A DNA stretch of 64,000 nucleotides from Entophlyctis helioformis (taxonomy: Eukaryota; Chytridiomycota; Chytridiomycetes; Chytridiales; Chytriomycetaceae): positions 1-64,000 of the forward strand of contig JAHLKH010000094.1 of the NCBI GenBank assembly GCA_025526915.1, read 5' to 3'. How positions within the stretch are numbered: position 1 is the stretch's first letter; every line of letters starts with the position of its first letter. Of this stretch, positions 32,915 to 44,240 are shown piece by piece. The translations under genes were made by a program, and so were the position numbers. The notes under the pieces are model-generated. The model did no database searches, was not told the origin of the DNA, and worked only from the letters and a program-made list of their open reading frames with translations.

Positions 32915-33458
32915 CGGAATCTGTAAAAAAGAAAAAGTTCGGCGGCCCTTTGTCTGATTCGTATCGCTGCCACGACAGATGGCACACACTTGCACACACT
33001 TGCACACACTTTCAGACAATGCGATGGTCTGGCTGCCTCAGAGTCAAGAGCCGGCTGCGTGTGAATCACGGGCGGATCGGTCCGGCCAGCAACCTTGTCA
33101 TGGCTCGTAACGGCTCGTCACATCCAGACTCGGCATGGCTCTGCATGGCTCTGCATGACACGGAATGAGGTGTCACATGACTGCATGCAGCATCCACCCA
33201 CCGCCATGCACTGGCAGAGTTCCGCTGGCCGTGACGCGTTCGGGGCCAGTGGCTCGAGCCAATTTGTGGGCGATGTGACTCATTGGCCGTCAGCTGCCGT
33301 CATTGATGAATGGCTCGATCCTCGGGCAAGACCGACAGCTCAGAATCGAACAAGTGCCGCGAGCAAGACAGCGGCGATCCGGGCTTAAAACCGACGCCTT
33401 GCCCCCGCCCCCCGTCCTGCAGCCCGCCCCCTCCACACCCCCACATCAACGTCCTTGC
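32915..33458. other. Divergent intergenic region between PPR-like and cyclin genes
   Basis: This 544-bp stretch without a convincing gene separates two divergent starts. It holds three near-tandem CTTGCACACA units (about 32988-33012), a GGCTCTGCAT repeat pair (about 33134-33157) and a CT/CCC-rich stretch (about 33400-33450) next to the cyclin start. I see no TIR module here. Confidence 0.6.
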
Positions 33459-34656
33459 ATGGCCGTCGTCTCGTCCGCCATCATGCTCTCCGTGCCCATC
33501 CTGCTCGACAATGCGCCTTCCTCGACTCCGGCATCGGCGCCAGCACCATCAACCCGCAGCGACGCTGCTCGTCACACGCACAAGCGCAGCCTCTCAGCAT
33601 CAGACTCGCCTCTGCCGCATGAGCTTGCGCAGTCTGCGCCGACATCGGCACCCAAGCGACCACAGCATATTAGTCCGCAAGCCGCCTCTTATGGCCGTGC
33701 TGCCCAACCAACAGACGTTCGCCTGCCTGCGCTGCACCAAATCATCGCACAGCAGCAGCAGCAGCAGCAGCAGGCACAGCGACAGTCGGCAAGCCGTCTC
33801 GGCTCTCTGTCTGATGCCCACAGCAGACTCGCCCTTCTCGAGAACCTTGTCGGTACGCTTGCCCCCCCCCCCCCCCCCCCCCCCCGTGTCATGTCCATGT
33901 CATTCCGATTTTCGATTCCGCTCTGCCGTTTCGAGCCTTGACTGCTCCATTTCAATCGTGACGCGTTTCGACTCATCATTGTTGCGTGTGCTGACACCGA
34001 CTCTTGCTCTGCGCCATCTCGCAGACGTGGCTGTGTCCATGATCAATGCGCTCGACACGGCAGACATGTCGGCCCAGTCCACCACGCCAACACGCATCTT
34101 TGTCATTGAGATCATGCGCAGAGTCCCTGCGACGTTTTCGACCGTGGCTGTTGCGCTCCTGTACCTCCATCGATTCATGCACACCCTCAACCGCCCGTGC
34201 GCCGTGGCACACCACCGCCTCGCCGACTGCAGCGCCTATCCCGCGCCGCCCCACCCATTGGCAGCAGAACACCTGCCGGAAACGCCAACACACTCTGCGT
34301 CGACGCCGTCGTCCTCTTCCTCCACACGATGCGGCCGCCGCATGTTCCTCGCGTCGCTGATCCTTGCACACAAGTATCTCGCTGAACCCGTCGTGGATAC
34401 AAACGTCTGGGCATTGCGGCTGGGTCTGGACCCAAGCGACGTCTTCCAGTCCGAGATGCTCCTGCTCACGGCCATCGACTACTCGCTCTTTGTCCGTCTC
34501 GAGGTCTATGGCGCATGGATCATCTCGCTCATGGCCTTCAACAGCATGCCATCACTCCCGATTTCTCCGCAGTCGCCGTCCCTTGCGATCGAGCAGCTAA
34601 CTCTGGCGCCGCTGTCTGTTGCTCAATCCCGGCGTGTACAGACCGTCTCATCATGA
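33459..34656 (+). CDS. Cyclin (Pho80/PCL-like, cyclin box)
   Basis: Two exons in phase, 33459-33852 and 34025-34656, encode 341 residues. Exon 1 is disordered, with a poly-Gln run (about 33751-33773) and Ser/Pro/Ala-rich parts. Exon 2 holds a single cyclin box: VPATFSTVAVALLYLHRFMH, MFLASLILAHKYLAEPVVDT, NVWALRLGLDPSDVFQSEML and LLTAIDYSLFVRLEVYGAWI. This order (ALILAxKYLxD, then ExxLLxAIDY) fits Pho80/Pcl5-type cyclins that pair with a Pho85/CDK5-like kinase. A Pro/Ser/Thr insertion interrupts the box between helices 1 and 2. The partner kinase and target are unknown. The intron begins with a run of 24 C. The 244 bp to the AUH stop hold repeats of GCCATGCT only. Confidence 0.82.
33862..33885 (+). 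repeat. Poly-C run in the cyclin intron
   Basis: Twenty-four consecutive C begin ten bases after the 5' splice site of the cyclin intron. If unspliced, it would be read as poly-Pro. Confidence 0.95.
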
Positions 34657-34900
34657 CAGAGTCGTGACGCATATACAGTCACACTCGCGACTCCACGCCC
34701 GCATCTCTCCACTGCGTCCTTTGCTGCGTCCTTTGCTGCGTCCTTTGCTCCTTTCTCTCTGTGCCATGATTCAATACCACTTCTTACATAATCATCCGCC
34801 CTGCAGCCATGCCGCCATGCTGCCATGCTGCCATGCAGTCCTGCCGCCATGTCTAGCCGCGTGCAGTTTGACCCAGTTCATTGCCGAGCTCGGATGCCGT

Positions 34901-36385
<1,485 letters not shown>

Positions 36386-36535
36386 TCAGAATCCCAGATG
36401 CTGGGCAAGTCGGATCTGGCCAGCGTCATTCATTCCTTCTGTTCATGCCCCCTGCTCCAGGAGTGCCTGGCAACCCTTCCAGCGGCGCCATGCCCAACAC
36501 ACACACACACACACATGTCCGATGCACCAATCTAC

Positions 36536-37226
36536 TCAGTCGACGGACCGGTTGGCGGCCGTCTGCCTCTTGATGCGCTCGTCGTAGGCCGCCCGATCCT
36601 TCTTGAACAGCACATATGCGTCCGACTGGGCCGGCGAGTTGGGGTTCGGCTCGTCAAGCAGGCTCTGGATGCCCAGCAGGATCTGCTTGATGGTGATGGC
36701 CGGCTTCCAGTCCTGGTCCTCATTGACGATGGACAGGCAGACGGTGCCAGACGGGTAGACGTTGGGGTGGAACAGCGCCGGCTGGAACTGGCACTTGGGC
36801 GGCTTCTGGGGATAGTCTTCTGGGAAGAACATCTTGAGCTTGAATGTGCCGCCCTCCCATATTGTCCCTGTCTTGCCTGCCACCCAGGCGCCATCCAGGC
36901 GCTGGTCAGCCTGCCTGTACTCCAGCCTGCATGCCATACCTGCGTGCCTGCCTGCACACTTCCATGCCTGTCCGCCTGCTGTCGGACACGCCCTTGTCCG
37001 CCTCCAACTCACCTGGAATGCCAACGTCCCAAATGAGGAGGTTCAGCGAGTTGTCTGGGTTCTTGGCCGGCCTTGCATAGAACCCGAACGCTGTCCGAGC
37101 CAGTGTCAGTGTGCCAGGCGCAGACCAGGCGGATGCTGTGTCCCAGCCAAGCCGCTGTTTCTTACGGTGGTCTTTGCGCCAGAGCTTGCGCTCCTCTGCT
37201 AGTCTGGCTTTGCAGATGGCCGACAT
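36536..37226 (-). CDS. UBC9: SUMO-conjugating enzyme Ubc9 (UBE2I)
   Basis: E2 enzyme that accepts SUMO from the E1 and passes it to substrates. Exon 1 (from 37226) reads [20 protein letters not shown], exon 2 [20 protein letters not shown], and the last exon [20 protein letters not shown] and [20 protein letters not shown] with the HPN motif, then the catalytic Cys in [20 protein letters not shown], ending after [16 protein letters not shown]. The basic N-terminal helix is the Ubc9 hallmark that separates it from ubiquitin E2s. Exons join in phase at the first junction. The first five codons and the promoter are duplicated at 12025, and the duplicated block begins inside this gene's exon 1. 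Confidence 0.94.
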
Positions 37227-39096
37227 TCAAAGTGTTGCCTTGCCCGGTGTGGGGGAAACCGGTTGCCGATGAGATATGGGCCAAGACGGCTGCCTGTCTG
37301 TCTGGCAGTCTGTCCATCGAGCTGGAGCAGCAGCAGCATGGACAGGACATGCTGGACTCTGCAGGCTCTCTTGGATCTGCCTGCTGGCCACGGCTGGCAT
37401 CCAGCGGGCTGGTGCGACTGGCACAGGCACCTTGCAGAGCGAACGGAGATGCCCGCACTGAGCAGCCGCGTCTGGCATGCACACAGCTTGGTGGGTTGCT
37501 CGCAGACACTGGTCCCAAGCGGCATGCACACACACACACACATACACACATACTGGCTGCCTCCATTGAGCGCGACGAGACCGCCGTGGAATCAGCTGGA
37601 TCCCTCGATGCAGCCACTCCTTCGGCCGCACGACGGCCGTGCATTGTTCCCTCGGCTGCACGCTGACGCCGCGTCTGTGGAGCATTCTTCCGGGCATTGT
37701 TCCAGCGGCTCGTGTGCGGCCGCAGCGCAGCCTGGTTAAATATCGTGCATCTCTGCCTGACTGTCTCGGTCAAGTCAATCGTCCATCAACCAACATGTGA
37801 GTGTCGCTCGCTGCCTTGCTGGCTCGAGACTCGAGTGCCAGCAGGCTCGTGGCGTTGCTCACCATCCGACACTCACACACACACACAGGTGCAGAAAGGT
37901 CAACTGTAGCAAGTGCGGCAAGCCCACGTGGGCAGGCTGGTAAGGCCGTTGTCGCTGATGCAGCGAGACAGACGGGCAGCGTCGCCAACTGACCTTGCTG
38001 TGCCTCGTGGCCTGTGTCTCGTGTCTCATGGCCCGTGTCTCGTGTCTCGCGGCTCGATCCACAGCGGCCAACACATCGAGTCGGCGCTCGCTGACGTCCC
38101 CAAGGACCAGCGCTGCACTTGCCCTCGCGACGGCGGCAGGTGAGCATCTCGCTGTCTGCGTGTCTCTCTGGTGTCTCTGTCTGTCTCTCTGCGTGTCTCT
38201 CGATCCACTGCCCACGGCCCATTCTTGCAACTCACACAAGCTGACACCAGTGGATGCTCTGTCATGTAATGCCATGCAATGCAATGCCATGCAATGCTGC
38301 AGCTGATCCAGCAGTCGCCACTCCACCGCGATCTGTCCACCACCACTCCACCACAACAGCCTCCACCACACCGAACCCCTCTCACACACACACAATGAAT
38401 ACCGGCCTGTCCCTTGATTCATTCCAGAGTGCACACACAAACCCACTGCAGACCCACTACAGACCCATTGCAGATACACACTCTCCAGACACGCCACTGG
38501 TCACTGCTTGTTGCCGCACACAAAGAAGCGCACAGTGCTGGCGATCGGCGTGCGGCACAGAGGACACGCCTTGCAGCCGCCCAGCGAGCCTTCGTCGTCT
38601 GAATCCACGTCGGACGAGTCGGTGGCAGACTCGGCGCCAGACCCGCCAGATCCGTGCGGCCTGGCAGGCACCAGCTTCTCGATGCATGCGCCGCACACGG
38701 CAATGTGGCCACAAGGAACCAGCACGATGCGCACCGGCTGGATGAGACACACGGCACACATGATCGTGTCCAGGAGTGTGGGCACGGCCGCGACAGGCGA
38801 TGGTGTCTCACGCTGCATCGTCGTCGCCTTCTCTTGCTGCTGCGGTTGCTGGTTTGTGCCTTGCGGCTCGCTTCTGACATCCTCGGTGTCCGTCATGTCC
38901 TCGGCCGCAAGCGCCTGCTCGTGGTGCTCATTGGTGCACAGATCCAGGCTGGCCAGCTCGTCTGCGATCGTGCGAGACGTGCTTGCGCTGCAGTCAGAGC
39001 CATCCGTCGCCAGTGTCGATGAGGCTGCAGAGAGCAACGGCGATCCCGTGTCGTCAGGGGGCTGGCCGTGAGACGCTTGGACTGCCGTGCCAGGCG
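37211..39096. repeat. Segmental duplication, copy B (probable source)
   Basis: About 1,886 bp aligning with 12025-13890 in the same orientation, 25.2 kb away. Here both edge genes are whole: UBC9 continues to the left and the RING gene to the right. Copy B is therefore the likely donor. Differences include the number of CTGTCT units near 38155 and a CGATCTGTCCACCA insertion near 38327. Confidence 0.92.
37795..38269 (+). CDS. Small conserved fungal Cys-rich protein, copy B (start codon split by intron)
   Basis: Same four-exon structure as copy A: AT (37795-37796), 37889-37939, 38065-38139 and 38251-38269, encoding the same 48 residues starting MCRKVNCSKCGKPTWAGCG. The coding exons show no difference between copies, while introns differ by small indels, which fits either recent duplication or selection on the protein. 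Here the gene is in its ancestral setting, divergent from UBC9 (570 bp between starts) and convergent with the RING gene. The Cys/His pattern could bind one zinc. Role unknown. Confidence 0.8.
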
Positions 39097-39688
39097 ACGC
39101 TGATGCTGATGATCCAGACAAAGTCGAGACAGAAGGTGGTGGACGTGGGGCAGCACGCTGTCGGCGCAAAGGAGGCTCGGTCCACACACCATGAGACCGG
39201 ACAGCGCCTGCACTTGGGGCTGCACTTGGGCTGCACTTGGGCTGCAGGATGGCGACGGATACCAGATGCAGTCGTCGCCAACGCGTGAGACGTCGCATTG
39301 CGCGTTCCTGGTGCCTGGCGGCCGCTGTTTGGACCCGAGGTACCTGAGCGAGACGACGTCGGCAGACGGGGTTGCACCCATGCTGGAGCTGGCCGATTGT
39401 CTCTCGATGTCGGTGTACGCTGCTCGTCTGGCGGAGCATCGCAGTTGTCGGCGGCTTCACGATCCAGAGACAGCTCATGACGACGAGCTGTGGGATGCGA
39501 TGGGTTGCCGCGTGAGACAGAACGACCTTGGTGGCGTGGGCCTGCCTCCGTGTTGGCTGGACGGCCTCCGTGGCGGCCAGACGATCTTGTGGCATGGTTG
39601 GCGGGTCTGCTGCCGCTGCCATGTCGGCGTTACTGCTGAGCAGAAGAGACACGCCAACACCAACACCTTCAACCAGCGTGCGCAACAT
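38501..39688 (-). CDS. C3HC4 RING-finger protein (putative E3 ubiquitin ligase), copy B
   Basis: The longest frame runs from an ATG at 39688 to the stop at 38501 (395 codons), but the N-terminal third is poorly defined and may contain introns. The C-terminal RING is clear: MCAVCLIQPVRIVLVPCGH, AVCGACIEKL, and after an acidic DSSDVDSDDEGSLGGC spacer CPLCRTPIASTVRFF. The unusually long gap between the second and third zinc-ligand groups holds Ser/Asp-rich sequence. RING domains of this kind usually act as E3 ligases. The middle is Ser/Thr/Gln-rich. It diverges from the Pet191 gene across the TIR/CACGTG module at 39755. Copy A lacks everything upstream of 39096. Confidence 0.68.
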   Translation of the reverse strand: MLRTLVEGVGVGVSLLLSSNADMAAAADPPTMPQDRLAATEAVQPTRRQAHATKVVLSHAATHRIPQLVVMSCLWIVKPPTTAMLRQTSSVHRHRETIGQLQHGCNPVCRRRLAQVPRVQTAAARHQERAMRRLTRWRRLHLVSVAILQPKCSPSAAPSAGAVRSHGVWTEPPLRRQRAAPRPPPSVSTLSGSSASASPGTAVQASHGQPPDDTGSPLLSAASSTLATDGSDCSASTSRTIADELASLDLCTNEHHEQALAAEDMTDTEDVRSEPQGTNQQPQQQEKATTMQRETPSPVAAVPTLLDTIMCAVCLIQPVRIVLVPCGHIAVCGACIEKLVPARPHGSGGSGAESATDSSDVDSDDEGSLGGCKACPLCRTPIASTVRFFVCGNKQ

Positions 39689-39738
39689 TTCAGCAAGGCG
39701 GCGTGTTCCAGATCGTCCTTGAAACTGGCCAGCGAGTC

Positions 39739-39856
39739 AAGCCACGGCCCAAGAGTCAGCAGCCTGCATGCACCGTCAGTGTACGATGCACAGCTATGGG
39801 GATCCACATGCAAGTGCGTGGCTGTCGGATCACGTGATGTGACACGTGACTGGATG
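39739..39856. promoter_or_regulatory. Recurrent TIR/CACGTG module between RING gene and Pet191
   Basis: CCCAAGA then GTCAGCAGCCTGCATG (from 39755) match the module upstream of pICln (CCCAAGAGTCAGTAGCC at 10889). Paired sites ATCACGTGA and CACGTGACTGGATGG lie at 39829-39857. A weak form of the outer 9-mer (GGCTTGACT on the minus strand) is present. The CACGTG end is about 60 bp from the Pet191 start, as at PPCDC and NAXE. Function inferred. Confidence 0.6.
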
Positions 39857-39912
39857 GCTCGCCAACATGCCACGCCAATCAGCTGTTGACTCTCAAACCA
39901 ACAACTCATCCG

Positions 39913-40432
39913 ATGCCGTCCTGCCAGCGCTTCTTTGACGAGTTTGCACAGTGCCTCATGGCATCCGAGTGTGTCCGCTCGTACGGCAAGCGGCCGCAAG
40001 AGTGCGTCGAGTCGCTGCTCAAGGCCAAGCTGTATGACCGCTGGCAAAAGAACCCGGCCACTGTGCCCCCGGGCGGCATTGCCATCCCAGAGCCAGAGCC
40101 GTTTGCCCCTGTTGAATGTGCCGTGTCGCATCAGTCATACATGGAGTGCAAGATTCACCTGGTGAGAGTCGCTGGACTGGTGGCTGGCTGCTCAGCCGAT
40201 GGCTGGCTGGTCGACTGCTGTCTGCTGTCTGCTGGCTGCTGGCTGATGGCTGATGGCTGGCTCGCCAACCGACCTTGCCATGCAGATGAACCCGCGCAAG
40301 AGATTCCGCACGCCGTATGGTGGCGCTCCACCCAAGCACGGAGAGCATGTGTTCAACGACGATCTTGGGGCGGAGGCAGCAGAACAAGAGCGGCTCGAGC
40401 AGGAGCAGTATGCGAAGCAATACAAAAAGTGA
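39913..40432 (+). CDS. PET191: Pet191/COA5-like cytochrome c oxidase assembly factor with an insertion
   Basis: CHCH-type protein of the mitochondrial intermembrane space needed for complex IV assembly. Exons 39913-40161 and 40286-40432 give 131 residues. The N-terminus MPSCQRFFDEFAQCLMASEC and VRSYGKRPQEC has the family spacing C-x9-C-x5-C-x10-C. The second half shows C-x9-C (CAVSHQSYMEC) and, after the intron, NPRKRFRTPYGG, which corresponds to the MRKRFRG motif of Pet191. Between the two halves lies a stretch of about 35 residues rich in Pro and Lys/Glu that ordinary Pet191 proteins lack. A Glu/Gln-rich tail ends the protein. The start is the first ATG after the promoter module. Confidence 0.86.
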
Positions 40433-40495
40433 TGCTCTGGAAGCCGTTTATTTGCGTCCGAGTGAGATGGATCAGAGGTGGATCGGGCAGGGCAG

Positions 40496-43400
40496 TCACT
40501 TGGCAATAATATGCGAGAGTGCGTGCATGTGCTCCACCCATCTGAGCTGGCGTGCTCGCTCGAGTCCCTTGGCTGCGGTGTGTGGTCGAGCCGCAAAGGT
40601 GTTGCAATGTGTATCAGTGGCCATGGCACAACGGGCGAATCTGGATCTCTGCGCCAACTTACGTGTCTTGCACAGAGCCGCGCAACAGATGGAAAGGTTC
40701 TTGACGACGCCAGCATCCTTGGTATTCTGCATGTGGTGGATGACGCTGTCCACAACCCCCAACTCTACAAACCGTTCAGCATGAGCCGCGTCTGTTTGTT
40801 CATCTGGTTAGTCTAGGCGGCTGCATATTGCGAAGTAAGCGCATCCGTGCATGCTACCAACCTGCGTGCGCACAGAGCGTAATGCAGTGCGCAGTGTTGC
40901 CGATAAGCCTGGCGTAGTCGCCCCGATCGCGTGACTTCAATAGCTGTGCAAGAACCTCATATCCAGACCCAACACCGCCCGTTTCTGGCTTCTGGCCAAG
41001 CCAGTGGGCAATTTCTCCCGTCTTGACTCGCTTCCCAACCCATACGCAAAGCAGCTGCACAGCATTCGTGCAGGTTTCGTGGTCTGCATTGCCAGGACTG
41101 CCACTGTCCGCCACCAAAACACGCTCGAGACCGAGTGCTGCCCACTGCCTGGTTATTGCGCTCGCCGCTGTGTCTTGATCCGTTTGGCTCAGCTTGGCGA
41201 GCAGCCGATACGCGGGTCCAGTAAGAGCGCCGTCAGAAAGCGTGATACAAGCCACGGTATCGTCAAACAGCTGGCCAATGCTAATGTCTGCATTGTAGCC
41301 CCCTTTGCAAAGCGCAAGGATATTGTGCATGGTGGCGAGAGACGCCTCCAGAAGCTGGACTTGCGTGTCTTTGGTTGCATGGACTGCCTGCCATTTCACG
41401 GATCCGCTGGATAAACGGGAAACGGTGCTGTGGATTTGGGTCGCCAAGGCGCCAATGATGCTACACGACTTGACGGTCATGGCTCGACTTGCAGATGTCA
41501 GCAGCGACAACTTCATCAAGCATCGCGTTGCGCTTGCTTTCCGTTGCAGTTCTTGCCCGATTCCAGCGGCTGGATTGCTCTTCAGAGCCACCATGCCGAC
41601 CAAGGCGTCTGCCAAGGCCCATGGAGACACGCCCCATTGCTGCATAAGGACAGAGGGCGGTTTGGACGGCGACGACGGTGCAGCAAGCTGCTGCTCAACA
41701 ACCGCCAATGCATGCTGATGAGTGTCAATGGGTCTTGCAAGCGCCAGACTCTCCAGAAGCGTGTATCCCAGCTTGGCGCCGTGCGGACCCGTTTGCGCAA
41801 ACTCGTGCTTGGCAAATGCCTTGTCGCAATCAAGCAAGATGGCCAGCAACTCGACGATAAGCGGTTCAACTAAAGAGCCACTCTTGCGATTGGACGACGA
41901 TCCGCATGCCATTCCCGCCAACTCCTCGATTCTCTTGCTTGCTTGGCGCGCATTCTCGGGACAGCCACGACACGCCTCCACCACCACGTGAAGAGCGCCA
42001 ACACCAACGGCCTCGTCAGACGACGCGGCTTTGATAAACCCGAACAGCTGATCGATTCCGCCGATGCGACGCAGGCTGTGTTTCAGGACTGGCTGTGTCT
42101 GCAGAATCTTGACGAGCAGCCTGGCTTGCGTCTCAATGGTATGGACACGTACGCTGTCACTTTGGCCTGTCGATCTGCCAGGCTTGGCCGGCTGCTTGCT
42201 AAATTCGGCAAGTATGCCCCGCAGCAACTGCTCGTCCATGGCCTTATCTTGATTGGTTTCCAGATTGTCGCGCGCTTGCTCCTTGGCCAGCTCCTCCTGC
42301 CGCATCTCTGATTCCTCGCGCGTGATGGCTGCAATGACTTGATCGACATCGGCCACAGACACGTCGGCTTTGGCTGTGTTGGGGCTCGAAAGCAGCGACT
42401 TGACACGCTCGGCATCCGCGCGAGCCTGGTCAAACTGCCCAAGTCCGCGGTACGCGTCGATTCTGCGCCACAGTGCCTTGACAAGGCATGGATCCAGCTC
42501 GAGAGCAGACGTGCAGTCGGACAACGCAGATGTAAAGTCGCGCGTCTTGAGAAAAGCGAATGCGCGGTTGGTGTACAGCTTGGGGTCGACTGGAATCGGC
42601 AGTGGCTTGAGAATGCGGTCCAAGAACGCAAAGGGATCCTTGATCGCGTCCATGTTGTCGCTACAATCTTCGCCAGGCTTGAGAGGCAATGGTGCAGAAG
42701 AGGGCGGTGCCGATGTCAGGTGCAGGTCCTGCGGCGGTGAGATACTTGTCTCAATGGCTTGAGTATACAGACTGATGGCTTGCTTGTAACGGCCAAACTT
42801 GAACTCGGTGTTTCCAGCCTCTCGGAGTGCAGCGACTTTATCATGGACAACCTGAACATGGCGTGGCGTGGATGGCTTCTTGTCTTTGGTCTTTGCAGTA
42901 GGCTGTGGTGGGATGGATGGCTCTGAGGACGGGCTGGCCTGTTTCTCATCGTTGCTGCTCGTGGCGATGGGCTCGTCCTCTGCCTCGTCATCCAAATTGT
43001 CCCATTTCGAGTAGTCGATGACGCCTGGCTTTGCCGTCTTTGCGGGAGTCTTGGCCTGTTTGGGCTTGCTCGTCTTTGGTTCAACTGACGCGACCCTGGT
43101 CAAGGGAGTCGCGTGCGAGATTGGCGCGTCTTGCGAACGCGATGCTGCCGACGACGACGACGTTGTTGTTGCTGCTGGATGCTGCGGCATTGACGCTATA
43201 GGAGGCTCGCTAGCAGGCGCAATGCTGCTAGATAAATGCGGCGCATGGGATGCCTTGGTGTCTGCAATTGGTGGCTTGTTGATGACGGTCTTGTTAGCGG
43301 TGACAACGTCTTCCTTGTAGGTGCCTTTGAGGATAGCATCCATCTGCGAGGCTGTCGACGCAAGAAGGACAGAATGCCAGCCGGTCGGTCAGCAAGCAGG

Positions 43401-43512
43401 CAAGTGCCCAGAAGCAGAAGGGCCATGTCCAGGGCCACGCAGCAAGGGGCGCACCAAAACTGTCCACAAAGTCTTCAAACTCGTCCAGCTCGGCAACGAG
43501 TTTAGGGTCCAT
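40496..43512 (-). CDS. TTC12: TTC12 homologue (TPR/armadillo), axonemal dynein assembly
   Basis: TTC12 helps preassemble dynein arms for motile cilia. Exon 1 (from 43512) reads MDPKLVAELDEFEDFVDSF and joins in phase, after an intron, to QMDAILKGTYKEDVVTANKT with VINKPP, matching the TTC12 N-terminus. The main exon (to 40854) contains the TPR block AALREAGNTEFKFGRYKQAI, LYTNRAFAFLKTRDFTSALS and LVKALWRRIDAYRGLGQFDQ, then armadillo-like helices to its end. Two short last exons add DEQTDAAHAERFVELGVVDS and LERARQLRWVEHMHALSHII. Length (about 880 residues) is longer than human TTC12 because of Ser/Pro-rich linkers after the N-terminus. Its presence points to a flagellated fungus. UNC45-type chaperones share TPR plus armadillo, but the N-terminal motif favours TTC12. 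Confidence 0.78.
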
Positions 43513-43566
43513 CTCGCAGTTATTTTGCAGTTTTAAGGAAGGGAGAGCTCGGTTGGCTGAGATGAG

Positions 43567-43812
43567 ATGAATGACGGAACCTTTGCCGCGCTGGAAGTGG
43601 CAGTCGAGCAGGATGCACTCGTTGAGCAGGCCGACTGGGACGCGCTTCCTTCTTGGACCCACATCCACTCCAGCCGCCAACAGGCACCATGCAGCTTCCT
43701 GCCGATAATCAGACGGCCCACGGCACTTGCTGCCGACGCCTTGGGAGGGCAGCCTGCAATGCTCGCAGTTATTGCTGCCAAAGTACGAGCTTGGAGCGTC
43801 TTCATTCGGTAA
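43567..43812 (+). CDS. Small ORF, hypothetical (81 residues)
   Basis: An ATG-led frame fits neatly into the 325-bp gap between the TTC12 start and the SPT4 stop: it begins 55 bp from the divergent TTC12 start and ends 25 bp before the convergent SPT4 stop. The product (MNDGTFAALEVAVEQDALVE, then an Ala/Ile/Val-rich end) is not recognised. Its placement suggests a real gene sharing the TTC12 promoter, but a competing minus-strand frame covers the same bases. Treat as tentative. Confidence 0.35.
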   Translation: MNDGTFAALEVAVEQDALVEQADWDALPSWTHIHSSRQQAPCSFLPIIRRPTALAADALGGQPAMLAVIAAKVRAWSVFIR

Positions 43813-43836
43813 ACCCCTCCTGGTCGGGCTTCGACG

Positions 43837-44184
43837 CTAGTCTCGAGCGCTTCCATCGCGCGCAGAGTACTTGATGCCACGATCGGCGAGCATGTCCTGG
43901 ATTCCTTCCGGCAACCGGCCAGCGACCCGGATGGCATACATGCCTCTGGTGAACTTGTCGACCCGCTGCCAACGGGCGACCCAGGAGGCATCTGGCCGCA
44001 TCATGGCGATGACGCCGTCGTAGTTGGCGGATGTACATTCGAGCATGCGGTCTGTCGTGCCCTTGAAGCGCAGCACCTCTTCGCAGTTGTCGCAGCCGTC
44101 TCGCTTGAAGCTGGCCTGGGCCTTGATGAGCGAGCACAGCAGGCAGGCCCGGAGCTTGCGCCTGTCTGCTGGTATTTCGGCCAT
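43837..44184 (-). CDS. SPT4: Transcription elongation factor Spt4
   Basis: Small zinc protein that pairs with Spt5 (DSIF) to promote RNA polymerase II processivity. It is a single exon of 115 residues. The N-terminal zinc site is clear: LRACLLCSLIK and DGCDNCEEVL, four cysteines in the Spt4 spacing. TSANYDGVIAMMRPDASWVA and KFTRGMYAIRVAGRLP match the conserved core. I chose the ATG at 44184 because it opens right before the homologous region; upstream in-frame codons lack an ATG. It is divergent from the Integrator 11 gene, with 56 bp between starts. Confidence 0.94.
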   Translation of the reverse strand: MAEIPADRRKLRACLLCSLIKAQASFKRDGCDNCEEVLRFKGTTDRMLECTSANYDGVIAMMRPDASWVARWQRVDKFTRGMYAIRVAGRLPEGIQDMLADRGIKYSARDGSARD

Positions 44185-44240
44185 GTGCAGCGAGTGTGCA
44201 AGTGTGACGGTTTGTCGCTGTTCCGAAAACCCACTCAATC

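Noticed and set aside
40317..40784. Plus-strand frame downstream of Pet191 as a separate gene
   Set aside because: Overlaps the Pet191 second exon out of frame and then runs antisense to the last exons of TTC12.
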